This document shows, one piece after another, positions 46,991 to 56,063 of a stretch of 64,000 nt of DNA. Position numbers and translations under genes: made by a program. The DNA comes from Ferruginibacter sp. (GTDB lineage: Bacteria; Bacteroidota; Bacteroidia; Chitinophagales; Chitinophagaceae). The DNA is taken from assembly GCA_025362235.1 (NCBI GenBank), contig JANYGZ010000016.1, forward strand, positions 186,001 to 250,000. The letters run 5' to 3'. The notes beneath the pieces are model-generated. The model ran no database searches. It was not told where the DNA came from and was given only the letters and a program-made list of their open reading frames with translations. Position 1 is the first letter of the stretch. Every line of letters begins with the position of its first letter.

Positions 46991-48040
46991 TCAGTTATCT
47001 ATCAATGGAATGGATACGGTAAAATTTGTTTCGCTTTCACTCACATCTACCGGTACATTGCTTAACAGTTTATAGCGGTTACGGATATTATTTAAACCAA
47101 TGCCGGTTGATTCGTGTAACTGGTGTTTTATTTGCAGGTTATTGCTAACCACAAGGCTTCCGTTTTGTGTAAAGATGTTGATGTGTAATGGTTTTTCAGC
47201 CGAAACTATATTGTGCTTGATGGCATTCTCCATCAGCAGTTGTAAAGAAAGCGGCACAATTTTTTGCTGCATTTTTTCATGGGGGATATTGATATTCACT
47301 TCAAGGTTTTTATCAAACCTTGTTTTTAGTAAAAAAGTATAAGCATTCAATACTTCCAGTTCATCCTGTAAACAAATACTTTTTGCATCTTTTACTTCCA
47401 GTATATGGCGGTACACTTTTGATAATTGCTGTACAAAATCAACTGCATGTTTTGGGTTTTCCGGAATTAAAGAGCAGAGGGTATTCAGGTTATTAAAAAG
47501 AAAATGAGGGTTCACCTGGGTTTTTAAGGCATTTAACTGGGCATGCAGACTTTCTCTTTTAAACATTTCTTTTTCTTCAACCGACCGCCTTAGCTCCTGC
47601 ATAAAGTACCCTCCTTCATAAATAGCTACAACCGTAAGTGTACAAAATAAAGCTGCGGCATTGGAATCAATGATTACATCTGAAAGTTTGAGAGGGTACT
47701 CCCCATTTAAAAAATCACAATAATCTTTTAGTAAATAGCCCAACGAATTGGTAGCAATAAGCGTAAATAACAGCATCACCAGCGATTGTACCAGCAGCCT
47801 TTTGCCGGTGGCTTCAAACTGCGGAAATGCCCGCCTGGCCCATTGCATAATTATTTGGTTGCCCACCCATATTACACTGGTGGTAATAAATGTAGTTATA
47901 TAAACCTGCACTGTAAAATAAGGTGGCCTGCCAAATCTTCTTCCAAAAAAAACAATCGGAACTAAAAAGGAAACCACTGGTATCATAATCAATGTTACCA
48001 GCCAGTTTTTAGGTGTTATCCTGTTATTATCCGCTTTCAT
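46991..48040 (-). CDS. LytS/YehU-type sensor histidine kinase
   Basis: A 349-residue membrane kinase. Four hydrophobic helices occupy residues ~10-160. A short coiled coil leads to the His_kinase domain with phospho-His in VNPHFLFNNLNTLCSLI (~198). The ATPase part has the N-box LLMENAIKHNI and G-box STGIGLNNIRNRY. No extra periplasmic sensor is present. It pairs with the LytTR regulator downstream and follows the TonB-receptor gene by 17 bp. Confidence 0.93.
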   Translation of the reverse strand: MKADNNRITPKNWLVTLIMIPVVSFLVPIVFFGRRFGRPPYFTVQVYITTFITTSVIWVGNQIIMQWARRAFPQFEATGKRLLVQSLVMLLFTLIATNSLGYLLKDYCDFLNGEYPLKLSDVIIDSNAAALFCTLTVVAIYEGGYFMQELRRSVEEKEMFKRESLHAQLNALKTQVNPHFLFNNLNTLCSLIPENPKHAVDFVQQLSKVYRHILEVKDAKSICLQDELEVLNAYTFLLKTRFDKNLEVNINIPHEKMQQKIVPLSLQLLMENAIKHNIVSAEKPLHINIFTQNGSLVVSNNLQIKHQLHESTGIGLNNIRNRYKLLSNVPVDVSESETNFTVSIPLIDN

Positions 48041-48057
48041 AATTTAAAGTTACTACG

Positions 48058-50430
48058 TCAAAAGGTGATTTGATAATTTATGTTTGGAAAAAATCCCATT
48101 TGGTTAATTTGACTGATGCTACCCGTTTTTGGATTCAGCGTAGTAATATAAATATTTTCCCTGCCCGTTATATTCTGTAAATCAACATACCATTTTTGGG
48201 TAATTTTTTTAAGGTTGCGGATATAAGAAAATTTTATGTCCAGTCTAAAATAAGTATCATGCTGTTTGCTGTATGCCTCATCTTCTTTATAAATTACGTA
48301 ACCTGCATTTGCAGAAGCAGCAATATCAAAGGGTGTGTATCGCTGGCCACCGGCAACTGTTAGTTTGGTGTCTATTCCAAAACTGGTTTTATTGTTTATA
48401 ATAAATTCTTTTCCACCCAGGGCGTTGATAACAAAATTGGTGTTGAAGGCTGTATTACGCCATACATCATCACTAGCTTTGTATTTAGATTGAAACATAG
48501 AACCGGTAAGCAGGCAGTAAAAACCTTTTTGTAAAAAATGTTCCAGCGTTAATTCAATTCCATAATTGTACCCTTTACCATTGTTGACCAGGTTTGTTTT
48601 GTCAGGAAAACCAAAGTCGGCACCGGCATTTAGCATGCTGAAACTGCTGGGGGTATTTTCTACCGCAGCATTGTAAATATATTGTGCATATACTTCCGAT
48701 TTTATCCGAAACTGTTTTGATAAGCTGATATCATAACCAATAACACCATGCAGGCTTTTTACAAGATCAAGGTTTTTATTGGTCAATACAATTTGGCCCA
48801 GGTTATTTTTTGTTTCATAAAAATATACTTCCAGTGGCTGTGTCTGGCTATGCAATCCGGCACCAAACGACAGGGCCTGGTTTTGTTTAAACTGGTATTT
48901 GATATTCCATCTTGGTTCAAGGCTTTGAGTATTGTTTAAAGTAAAAAATTGGTAAAATAAACCAAGGTTTGATGAAAGCTTATCCGAAAAGCGGTGCCCA
49001 ATATTTACGAATGATTTTATAAGCGTAGCTGTTTCATGGCTGTTTACAAAATTAGTTAAAACAGTATCGCCATCTTTTATATAATCCTGCCGAAGGGTTA
49101 GCTGATTAATATCTGCTGTAATACCCGCTGTGAGCAGGTTTTGCGCATTAAACTTTTTATTGAAATTATACCCGGCAGTATATTTTATTTGTTGTTGCTT
49201 TTTATAGTATGCCGGGGTAGATCGCTTTGTTGTATCAACAATATCTTCATTGTATTTTGAAGAAAAGCCGGATACTGCCAGCACTATTTTACCGGAAGTT
49301 TTTTCATTAAAAAAATAAGTATGCGATAAACCAAGTACAGCGGTAATTGATTTAAAATACCGGTCCCTCACACTTCCGTCGCTGGATGAATAGAGGTTGT
49401 CTTTTCCCTGGCTTTCGGGCGGAAAATGAATATGGCTTTCGCCACCCAATCCAAACACGCTGAATATGCCTGCCTTTTTTGTGGGCATATTTATTTTAAA
49501 GGTGCCATCCTGGTAATAGGGTGTAGCCGAACCTGTGCCAAATTTAAGGCCGATGTTTTGAAGGGCCGCCACCATTGAATAACGGTAATCTACAAGGTAA
49601 GATGCTTTGGTATTTTTATTCAACGGGCCCTCTGCAGCAAATTCAAAACCATTGAAACCCATCTGCCCTAAAAATTCATTTTTTTCATTATTGCCATTGC
49701 GCATTTTTAAATCAAACACACCTGCTATGGCATTGCCATATTGCGAAGGAAATGCGCTGGTTAAGAAGTCTGAATTTTTTAGTGTGTTTATATTTAGCAT
49801 ACTAACCGGGCCACCTGTTGAACCAAGCGTACTAAAATGGTTGGGGTTGGGTATGTCGATACCATCCATGCGCCAGAGTACGCCTGCCGGCGAATTGCCC
49901 CGTATAATGATATCATTTCTGCCATCATTGGTGCCGCTTACGCCCGCAAAGTTTTGTGCCATGCGGCTCGGGTCGCTTCTTGTACCGGCGTAGCGGAAAG
50001 CCTCATCGGTACTCAATTGGCGGGCACTTACAAGAGCAGCTTCATTGATTGCCCTGTTTTTTACTTTGCCCGATTTAATAACAATCTCTCCCAGTTTCTG
50101 TACCTTTTCCTTCATGCGTATTTCCAGCACCACTTCTTTTGAAGAAGTTACTTCTATATTCGAAAGCCAGGCATCTTCGTAACCGCTGATGCTTACTTTT
50201 ATCTGCCGCCTGCCAATGGGAACGTTCAACAATTTAAAGGCCCCTTCAGAATCACTAACCGCCACAATTGGCTGTTGAAGATTATCAACAGCAACAGTTA
50301 CATTATATAATATATTTCCCGACTGTTCATCTGTCACAATCCCTTTAACCGTTTGCGTAAGCGCAGCATTTTGCGCATTGGTAATCGCACACCCAAAAAA
50401 TAACAGCAGCAATATTGAAAAAGTTTTCAT
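48058..50430 (-). CDS. TonB-dependent receptor with carboxypeptidase-like regulatory domain
   Basis: A 790-residue outer-membrane receptor. A signal peptide (MKTFSILLLLFFGCAITNAQ) is followed by a carboxypeptidase regulatory-like domain (VKGIVTDEQSGNILYNVTVAVDN, ~28-110), a plug domain (NDIIIRGNSPAGVLWRMDGIDIPNPNHFS, ~180-210) and a beta-barrel ending in INYQITF. It is not a SusC, since it is shorter and has no SusD neighbour. It is the first gene of an operon with LytS and LytTR genes, an unusual grouping that suggests regulated uptake. The substrate is unknown. Confidence 0.92.
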   Translation of the reverse strand: MKTFSILLLLFFGCAITNAQNAALTQTVKGIVTDEQSGNILYNVTVAVDNLQQPIVAVSDSEGAFKLLNVPIGRRQIKVSISGYEDAWLSNIEVTSSKEVVLEIRMKEKVQKLGEIVIKSGKVKNRAINEAALVSARQLSTDEAFRYAGTRSDPSRMAQNFAGVSGTNDGRNDIIIRGNSPAGVLWRMDGIDIPNPNHFSTLGSTGGPVSMLNINTLKNSDFLTSAFPSQYGNAIAGVFDLKMRNGNNEKNEFLGQMGFNGFEFAAEGPLNKNTKASYLVDYRYSMVAALQNIGLKFGTGSATPYYQDGTFKINMPTKKAGIFSVFGLGGESHIHFPPESQGKDNLYSSSDGSVRDRYFKSITAVLGLSHTYFFNEKTSGKIVLAVSGFSSKYNEDIVDTTKRSTPAYYKKQQQIKYTAGYNFNKKFNAQNLLTAGITADINQLTLRQDYIKDGDTVLTNFVNSHETATLIKSFVNIGHRFSDKLSSNLGLFYQFFTLNNTQSLEPRWNIKYQFKQNQALSFGAGLHSQTQPLEVYFYETKNNLGQIVLTNKNLDLVKSLHGVIGYDISLSKQFRIKSEVYAQYIYNAAVENTPSSFSMLNAGADFGFPDKTNLVNNGKGYNYGIELTLEHFLQKGFYCLLTGSMFQSKYKASDDVWRNTAFNTNFVINALGGKEFIINNKTSFGIDTKLTVAGGQRYTPFDIAASANAGYVIYKEDEAYSKQHDTYFRLDIKFSYIRNLKKITQKWYVDLQNITGRENIYITTLNPKTGSISQINQMGFFPNINYQITF

Positions 50431-50493
50431 GCTTTTAATAAATAATTATGAGTTAATAAAACATGGCCGCAACGCAAACTCTTCGAACGGCCT

Positions 50494-50664
50494 CATAAAA
50501 AAGCCGTGAAGAAAATTTAAATGTTTGGCGTTAAGAAATGAAATTGATGTTACAAATGTTTGGAATTGAAATATGCACGTAAGTCGCACAAATGTTTGGT
50601 TATATTCAATTGCTTGAGCTAATTTCATTTTAGGCAAACATTTAAATTTTTAGGCTTTTTTATG
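50494..50664. repeat. 171-bp element with imperfect terminal inverted repeats
   Basis: The left end reads CATAAAAAAGCC, 6 bases, AAAATTTAAATGTTTG. The right end, read on the minus strand, has the same two blocks separated by 2 bases. Both 12- and 16-base blocks are identical. The form is like a MITE or a long regulatory hairpin. No target-site duplication is obvious. Confidence 0.6.
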
Positions 50665-50682
50665 CAGCCTTGATCTTTTTTG

Positions 50683-50712
50683 TTACTTTTTTGCATCAAG
50701 GCAAAAAAGTAA
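50683..50712. repeat. Perfect palindromic repeat
   Basis: TTACTTTTTTGC, 6-base loop, GCAAAAAAGTAA: a perfect 12-bp stem. Similar palindromes are scattered in Chitinophagaceae genomes, as I recall. It could be a terminator or REP-like element. Confidence 0.65.
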
Positions 50713-50769
50713 ACAGAGTCTACAATGCTGGGCAAAACTTTGGAATCAATATGCATTATTTTAAAAAAA

Positions 50770-51342
50770 TTATTTTAAAGTATATGCATTATAAATCTCC
50801 ACCACCTGCTGCATCTTCGCCATATCCCCATTAATAGCCTTTGCTTTCTCCACAGCTTCTGTACAAGTAGTTAAATGAGTATTTATAAAACCATCCAGCG
50901 TCTTTTTATTTAACAGCGTCAATTTTTCTTCAGTAAATACATAGTAGTCGCCAATTTTACCCGGCGTGCCGTTTACAAATATTGGTTCTATACCATTGTA
51001 TAAAGGCTTATCAGATGAGTTGCTTTCTTTTTGTAAAAAATTCAGTTTGCCTGCACTGAGGTTTTTAAAAAAATCTCCCCTGATACAAATAAAATTGGCG
51101 GCATCTGTTTTAAGAGCATTGATATCGCTGCCCTCGTACTGCTTTTTATTCTTGCCCGATTCGTCTATAAAAATTACGGAAGAGGTTTGCCTGATATTGT
51201 CTTTTATAAAACCGTTGATTGCATTGCCGTTTGCCAGGTAAATAGTGGCTTTAACATATTTGGCAGGGATGGCAGTTTGCGCCGTAACAGTAATTGCGAA
51301 AAAACTTACCAGCAATGCCATTACAATTGATTTACTTTTCAT
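50770..51342 (-). CDS. Secreted protein of unknown function
   Basis: A 190-residue protein not recognised. A signal peptide (MKSKSIVMALLVSFFAITVTAQ) precedes a domain of short strands (KYVKATIYLANGNAINGFIKDN, SSVIFIDESGKNKKQYEGSDINAL) and a helical C-terminal part (GFINTHLTTCTEAVEKAKAINGDMAKMQQVVEIYNAYTLK). The first part resembles strand-rich GWxTD/SH3-like secreted proteins of Bacteroidota, but I make no family call. Monocistronic. Confidence 0.7.
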   Translation of the reverse strand: MKSKSIVMALLVSFFAITVTAQTAIPAKYVKATIYLANGNAINGFIKDNIRQTSSVIFIDESGKNKKQYEGSDINALKTDAANFICIRGDFFKNLSAGKLNFLQKESNSSDKPLYNGIEPIFVNGTPGKIGDYYVFTEEKLTLLNKKTLDGFINTHLTTCTEAVEKAKAINGDMAKMQQVVEIYNAYTLK

Positions 51343-51913
51343 GACTTTAATTTAATTGGTTGGTGAATGGTGTGTATTTGTTTTATGGTACAAGAATAAT
51401 AAGGTTGTTGAATTTTTTATATATAAAAAGAGTGAGTTGCAGAAAAAGCGGAATGAGTTGAAATATTAGCGTAGTGATAGATTGTTTTATTTGAATTGGT
51501 GTGTATGGACACGAAATTATTAACGGCTCACTGTGATAAAGGGTTACTACCATTACTCAGCAGAACAATACGATTGAGCTTATATCCAATTAATTCCAGG
51601 CATTGACACCAAATAACTATGTTTCGTATCATAATAGCCAGGTTTATCCTGACAATTAGACTATAAAGAATAACTTATTTAGATTAACAAAAGCATGGAA
51701 TGGATGCAGCCTTTCACATGAATGAATTTGCAAAGAAATGTGCCAGCAAAATTTGAACTACCTTGACTTTCCTAAAAAGTTAGCAGAACGATTAAAGCAA
51801 TATAAAGGACGTTTGAAAAGCTCTATGAGTAAGCAAATAAAATATTTACCTACACTTTAATTGAATTTCAAATCAAAGCCGCCAACCCCATTTCCCAGGC
51901 ATTAATAAAGGAG
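51343..51913. other. Decayed intergenic region at the edge of the defence locus
   Basis: No intact gene. It contains repeat block GCAGAAAAAGCGGAATGAGTT (51438-51458), also found near 44398, and a short frame (51742-51860, ...LAERLKQYKGRLKSSMSKQ then stop) that looks like a gene remnant of unknown family. Confidence 0.45.
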
Positions 51914-52096
51914 TTGTTAGGTATTGAAAACCCTCATTTTATATTAACGCAACAACCTGTTGCGCAATCAGAAAAAGCAAAAAAGTCAATTGTGCAGCAG
52001 GTTGCTGCACAATTGCAGGAAGAAGTATTTCTCGGCTCCATCATTGCCAGAATAAGCTGGAGCCACCACGTTGTTTTAATGGACAGAAGAAAATAA
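51869..52096 (+). pseudogene. DUF1016 (YhcG-like PDDEXK nuclease) fragment
   Basis: The track ORF 51914-52096 encodes VQQVAAQLQEEVFLGSIIARISWSHHVVLMDRRK and then stops. ISWSH followed by a hydrophobic stretch and a basic helix is the core of the DUF1016 N-terminal domain, where it is normally followed by YI..AIENGWSRN and a PDDEXK nuclease domain. Everything after this point is missing, and the beginning is degraded. DUF1016 genes commonly sit inside type I restriction-modification loci, so this remnant suggests that one was lost here. It directly precedes the hsdR repeat region. Confidence 0.55.
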
Positions 52097-52189
52097 ATAA
52101 TAGCAGAACGAATTAGAAAATAATTTGTGAACAACCGCAGACAAGCTCCGTGTATACAGTGGACGCTTTTACTTTACTGTCTTTCGTAC

Positions 52190-52262
52190 ACCGAGGTTTC
52201 GTTGAAAAAACCTTTATCTTTAAAGTTTTACAGCCCAAAACCCGGACGGAAACGAATTATTG
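52190..52262. repeat. Dispersed cassette-like repeat, copy B
   Basis: Counterpart of 44474-44560. It ends at the hsdR start codon (TTG at 52260), so the repeat supplies the leader of the restriction gene. Confidence 0.55.
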
Positions 52263-55054
52263 AAAAACGAAAAACTGACACGGAAAGAAATCATCGACAC
52301 CCGACTTAAACAAGCCGGTTGGGATGTTAATGACCGGACTCAGATTGTTGAGGAGTTTGATATAATTGTTGACATAAATCTAGTTCAAGAAGCTGCGACA
52401 CCCTACGGTGGTAGGCAATTCAGCGATTATGTTTTATTAGCCAAAGACGGAAAACCTCTAGCGGTTGTTGAAGCAAAAAAATCTACAGTCGATGCTAATA
52501 TTGGAAAAGAACAAGCAAAGCAATACTGTTTCAATATTCAAAAACAATTTGGAGGCGAACTTCCTTTTTGCTTTTATACAAACGGACACGACATTTTCTT
52601 TTGGGACTTAGATAACTACCCACCTAAAAAAGTTTATGGTTTTCCAACACGGGACGACCTTGAACGATATACATACATACGACAAAAACGAAAATCACTT
52701 TCAGGCGAATTCATAAACACAAAGATTGCAGGAAGAGATTATCAGATTGGTGCTATACGTGCAGTTTTAGAGGCAGTTGAAAAAAGAAAAAGAAGATTTT
52801 TGTTGGTTATGCTACCGGAACTGGTAAGACCCGTACTTGTATCGCTTTAGTTGATGCCTTAATGCGGACTGGCTGGGCAGAAAGAGTTTTGTTTTTAGTA
52901 GACAGGATTGCATTGCGTGACCAAACTCTTGATGCATTCAAAGAACATTTACCAAATGAGCCACGATGGCCTAAGCAAGCGGAAAAGGAAATTGCGAAGG
53001 ATAGAAGAATTTATGTTTCCACTTATCCAACAATGTTGAATGTAATTCGCAATGAAGAAAAAACATTAAGCCCACATTTCTTTGATTTGGTAGTAGTGGA
53101 CGAAAGTCATAGGAGTATTTATAACACCTATCAGGAAGTTTTAGATTATTTCAACACGATTACACTTGGCTTAACCGCAACGCCAACAGATGTAATTGAC
53201 CACAATACATTTCAACTATTTGAAACAGAAAATGGCGTTCCTACTTACGCTTACTCGTATGACGAAGCAGTAAATCATATTCCACCATACTTGTGCAATT
53301 TTCAGGTAATGAAAATTAAAACCAAGTTTCAAACAGAAGGAATTAGTAAAAGAACAATTGCTCTTGAAGACCAAAAGAAACTAATACTTGAAGGAAAAGA
53401 AATTGAAGAAATAAATTATGAAGGCACAGAATTAGAGAAGAAAGTCATCAACAAAGGTACTAATGCTTTGATAGTTCGTGAGTTCATGGAAGAAAGCATA
53501 AAAGATGCCAATGGTGTTTTGCCAGGCAAAACAATTTTCTTTTGTGCCACCAAAGCACATGCAAGACGCATGGAAGAAATATTCGATTCTTTGTATCCCG
53601 AGTATAAAGGCGAATTAGCAAAAGTATTGGTAAGCGAAGACCCAAGAGTTTATGGTAAAGGTGGGTTGCTTGACCAATTCACAAATAACAACATGCCACG
53701 AATTGCTTTAAGTGTAGATATGTTAGATACTGGTATTGATGTAAGAGAATTGGTAAATCTTGTTTTTGCAAAACCTGTTTACAGTTACACTAAGTTTTGG
53801 CAGATGATAGGTAGAGGAACCAGATTGCTGGAGCCTGAAAAAATAAAGCCCTGGTGTACTGAAAAAGATGGCTTTCTGATTTTAGATTGTTGGGATAATT
53901 TTGAATACTTCAAATTAAATCCCAGGGGTAAAGAACTAAAAAGCCAAATCCCTTTGCCAGTCCGTTTATTTGGTGTTCGTTTAGAAAAAATTGAAAAAGC
54001 AATTGAGTTAAATGAAACAGGAATTACTACCAAAGAAATTAAAAAACTGCGACAACAAATTACTACGCTTCCACAAAACTCAATTGTAATTTTAGATGCT
54101 AAACACGAATTACAGAGAGTAGAAGATGAAAACTTCTGGAATCATTTATCGGCTGACAAAATCGAATTTTTAAAGGCAGTTGTAAAACCATTATTCAGAA
54201 CTGTTTCTGATACTGATTTCAAAGCAATGCGGTTTGAAAAAGATATCGTGGAAGTTTCGCTTGCTAAACTATCAGCTGAAAAAGTAAAATTTGAAACACT
54301 TAAAGACAGCATCGTTGAAGAAATTGCTGAGTTGCCTTTGTCTGTAAACATCATTGCTAAAGAAGGTGAACTTATCAGGCAATCACAAGCAAATCATTAT
54401 TGGTCAACAATTACAGAAGAAAAACTGGATGAACTGATTGAAAAAATTGCTCCTTTAATGCGATTTAGAGAAGCCATTGTACCGCTTGGCCCTGCTAAAT
54501 TTAATTTTAAAGATTTGATAGTTGAAAAAGAATATGTGGAATTTGGCCCACAACACGAAGCATTGAGCATTGCCAAATACCGGGAGTTAGTGGAGCTGAA
54601 AGTAAATGAACTACTAACAGGTAATGCGCTGCTGCAAAAAATAAAAGAAGGAAAAGAAATTACCCCCTCCGAAGCGGAACAACTGGCAGAAGAGTTACAC
54701 AATGAACATCCACATATCACCATTGATTTATTGCGGAGAGTGTACAACCATCGCAAAGCCCAATTGGTACAGTTTATAAAACATATCCTGGGTATTGAAA
54801 TATTAGAATCATTCAATGAAACCGTTTCAAAGGCATTTGATGAATTTATTTCAAAACACAGTTACTTAAGCAGCCGCCAGTTGCAGTTTATGGATTTATT
54901 GCGCAATTTTATTGTAGAAAAAGGCGAATTGCAAAAACGGAATTTAATTGAATCTCCTTTTACTTTAATTCATCCGCAAGGTATCAGGGGCGTTTTTAGT
55001 ACTGCGGAAATTGAGGAGATATTGGTGTTTACAGAAAAGTTGACGGCAGCGTAA
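52260..55054 (+). pseudogene. hsdR: Type I restriction enzyme R subunit (HsdR, EcoEI-like), frameshifted
   Basis: Two track ORFs (52260-52850 and 52862-55054) form one ~930-residue HsdR. The N-terminal nuclease domain has FSDYVLLAKDG and VVEAKK (PD-(D/E)xK motif). The helicase part should start with ATGTGKTRT, but one base is missing after ATG at 52809-52811, so frame 1 reads LPELVRPVLVSL and stops; the next frame restores ATGTGKTRTCIALVDAL. Further motifs are VVVDESHRS (DEAD-box motif II), LTATPT, GRGTRL and an EcoEI-type C-terminal domain. The start is TTG with no nearby ATG. Unless the shift is a sequencing error or is bypassed, restriction should be off while methylation genes stay intact. 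Confidence 0.88.
52809..52812 (+). other. Frameshift site in hsdR
   Basis: The sequence TTATGCTACCGG should read TTATGGCTACCGG to keep the Walker A frame. There is no long homopolymer here, only a lost G in a possible GG pair, so slippage in a tract does not explain it well. Confidence 0.75.
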
Positions 55055-55060
55055 TAATAA

Positions 55061-55113
55061 TTAAACACATCGAATTCGATGTGTTTAAAGGTAACGGATT
55101 CGACACCTTTAAA
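55061..55113. repeat. 28-bp perfect palindrome plus overlapping second inverted repeat
   Basis: 55061-55088 is a perfect palindrome (arm TTAAACACATCGAA, centre GAATTC). A second inverted repeat, TTTAAAGGT (55084-55092) with ACCTTTAAA (55105-55113), shares its first bases, so the two hairpins exclude each other. The pair separates hsdR from kilA-N by 67 bp and could be a terminator, attenuator or operator. Confidence 0.75.
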
Positions 55114-55121
55114 AAAAAGAA

Positions 55122-55940
55122 ATGAGTAAGAGCAAAATAGTTAATGTAAAAGGAACAAAAGTTACCATCATTGCTGAAGGTGAAAATGATTTTATCAGTT
55201 TAACAGATATGACTGCCAGTTTCATTGAAGGTAGTGGATTAATTGGTAAATGGATTACAACTAAAAACACTCTTGAGTATCTTGCTATTTGGGAATCTAT
55301 AAACAATCCAAACTTCAATTACCCCGAATTCGGGGTAATTGAAAAAGAAGCGGGTGTAAACAGATTCATTATGTCTGTAGGGCAATGGATAAGCAGAACA
55401 AGTGCAAATGGATTAATTGTTAAAGCGGGTAGATTTGGAGGCACTTATGCTCATAAAGATATTGTGTTTCATTTTGCTATGTGGCTAAGTCCTGAGTTTC
55501 AGATTTACTTAATTAGAGAAATCCAACGCCTTAAATCGGATGAAAATGACCGCCTAAAATTGAACTGGAACCTGCAACGCACTTTGGCCAAAGTTAATTA
55601 CCATATTCATACAGATGCTATCAAAGAAAACTTAATTCCTAAAGAATTAAATAAGCAACAGGTAAACTATGTATATGCAAACGAAGCAGACTTATTAAAT
55701 GTTGCCTTGTTTGGAATTACAGCAAAACAATGGCGTGATGCTAACCCTAAAGCGACAGGTAATATCAGGGATGAAGCTACAATTGAACAATTAGTCGTAC
55801 TCTCCAATCTCGAAAGCATCAATGCCGTTTTAATACACCAGGGGTTGCAGCAGGGCGAAAGGCTTTTGCAACTCAATAAAATTGCCATCACACAAATGAA
55901 ATCATTGGTAAACAACAGCCAGCTAAAAAAATTAAAATAA
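55122..55940 (+). CDS. KilA-N domain protein
   Basis: A 272-residue protein. The N-terminal two-thirds is a KilA-N DNA-binding domain (ISLTDMTASFIEGSGLIGKWITTKNTLEYLAIWESINNPNFN; GRFGGTYAHKDIVFHFAMWLSPEFQIYLIREIQRLKSDE). The C-terminal part is helical, with a repeated LNKIAITQMKSLV end. Such proteins are frequent between hsd genes of Bacteroidota and may regulate the locus or act in phage defence. A 30-bp perfect palindrome lies inside the coding sequence. Start ATG 55122 follows the intergenic palindromes by 8 bp. Confidence 0.92.
   Translation: MSKSKIVNVKGTKVTIIAEGENDFISLTDMTASFIEGSGLIGKWITTKNTLEYLAIWESINNPNFNYPEFGVIEKEAGVNRFIMSVGQWISRTSANGLIVKAGRFGGTYAHKDIVFHFAMWLSPEFQIYLIREIQRLKSDENDRLKLNWNLQRTLAKVNYHIHTDAIKENLIPKELNKQQVNYVYANEADLLNVALFGITAKQWRDANPKATGNIRDEATIEQLVVLSNLESINAVLIHQGLQQGERLLQLNKIAITQMKSLVNNSQLKKLK
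55314..55343. repeat. 30-bp perfect palindrome inside kilA-N
   Basis: Arm TTCAATTACCCCGAA with its exact complement, centred on GAATTC. It encodes the family-conserved FNYPEFGVIE segment. Confidence 0.8.
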
Positions 55941-56063
55941 AGTCTGAACTATGATTTTTGTGATTAAATGATTACCATGATTACAAATTAATTTTAGTTC
56001 ACTATCAAATTATAACATTCAAATCACACCAATCAAAAAAATCAAGCAAATCATAGTTAAGAT

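Larger units (their letters stand above)
50431..50769. promoter_or_regulatory. Upstream region of the TonB receptor-LytSR operon, repeat-rich
   Basis: No convincing gene. It holds a 171-bp inverted-repeat element (50494-50664) with three ATGTTTGG copies (50521, 50556, 50592) about 35 bp apart, and a separate 12-bp perfect palindrome (50683-50712). The 63-codon ORF at 50446-50637 is an artefact of this DNA. Confidence 0.55.

Noticed and set aside
50446-50637. 63-codon minus-strand ORF
   Set aside because: It falls in the inverted-repeat element upstream of the TonB receptor and has no start signal or homology pattern.
50521-50641. CRISPR-like array from the repeated ATGTTTGG words
   Set aside because: Repeats are only 8 bp, there are three of them, and the spacers share no array structure. 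No cas genes are present.
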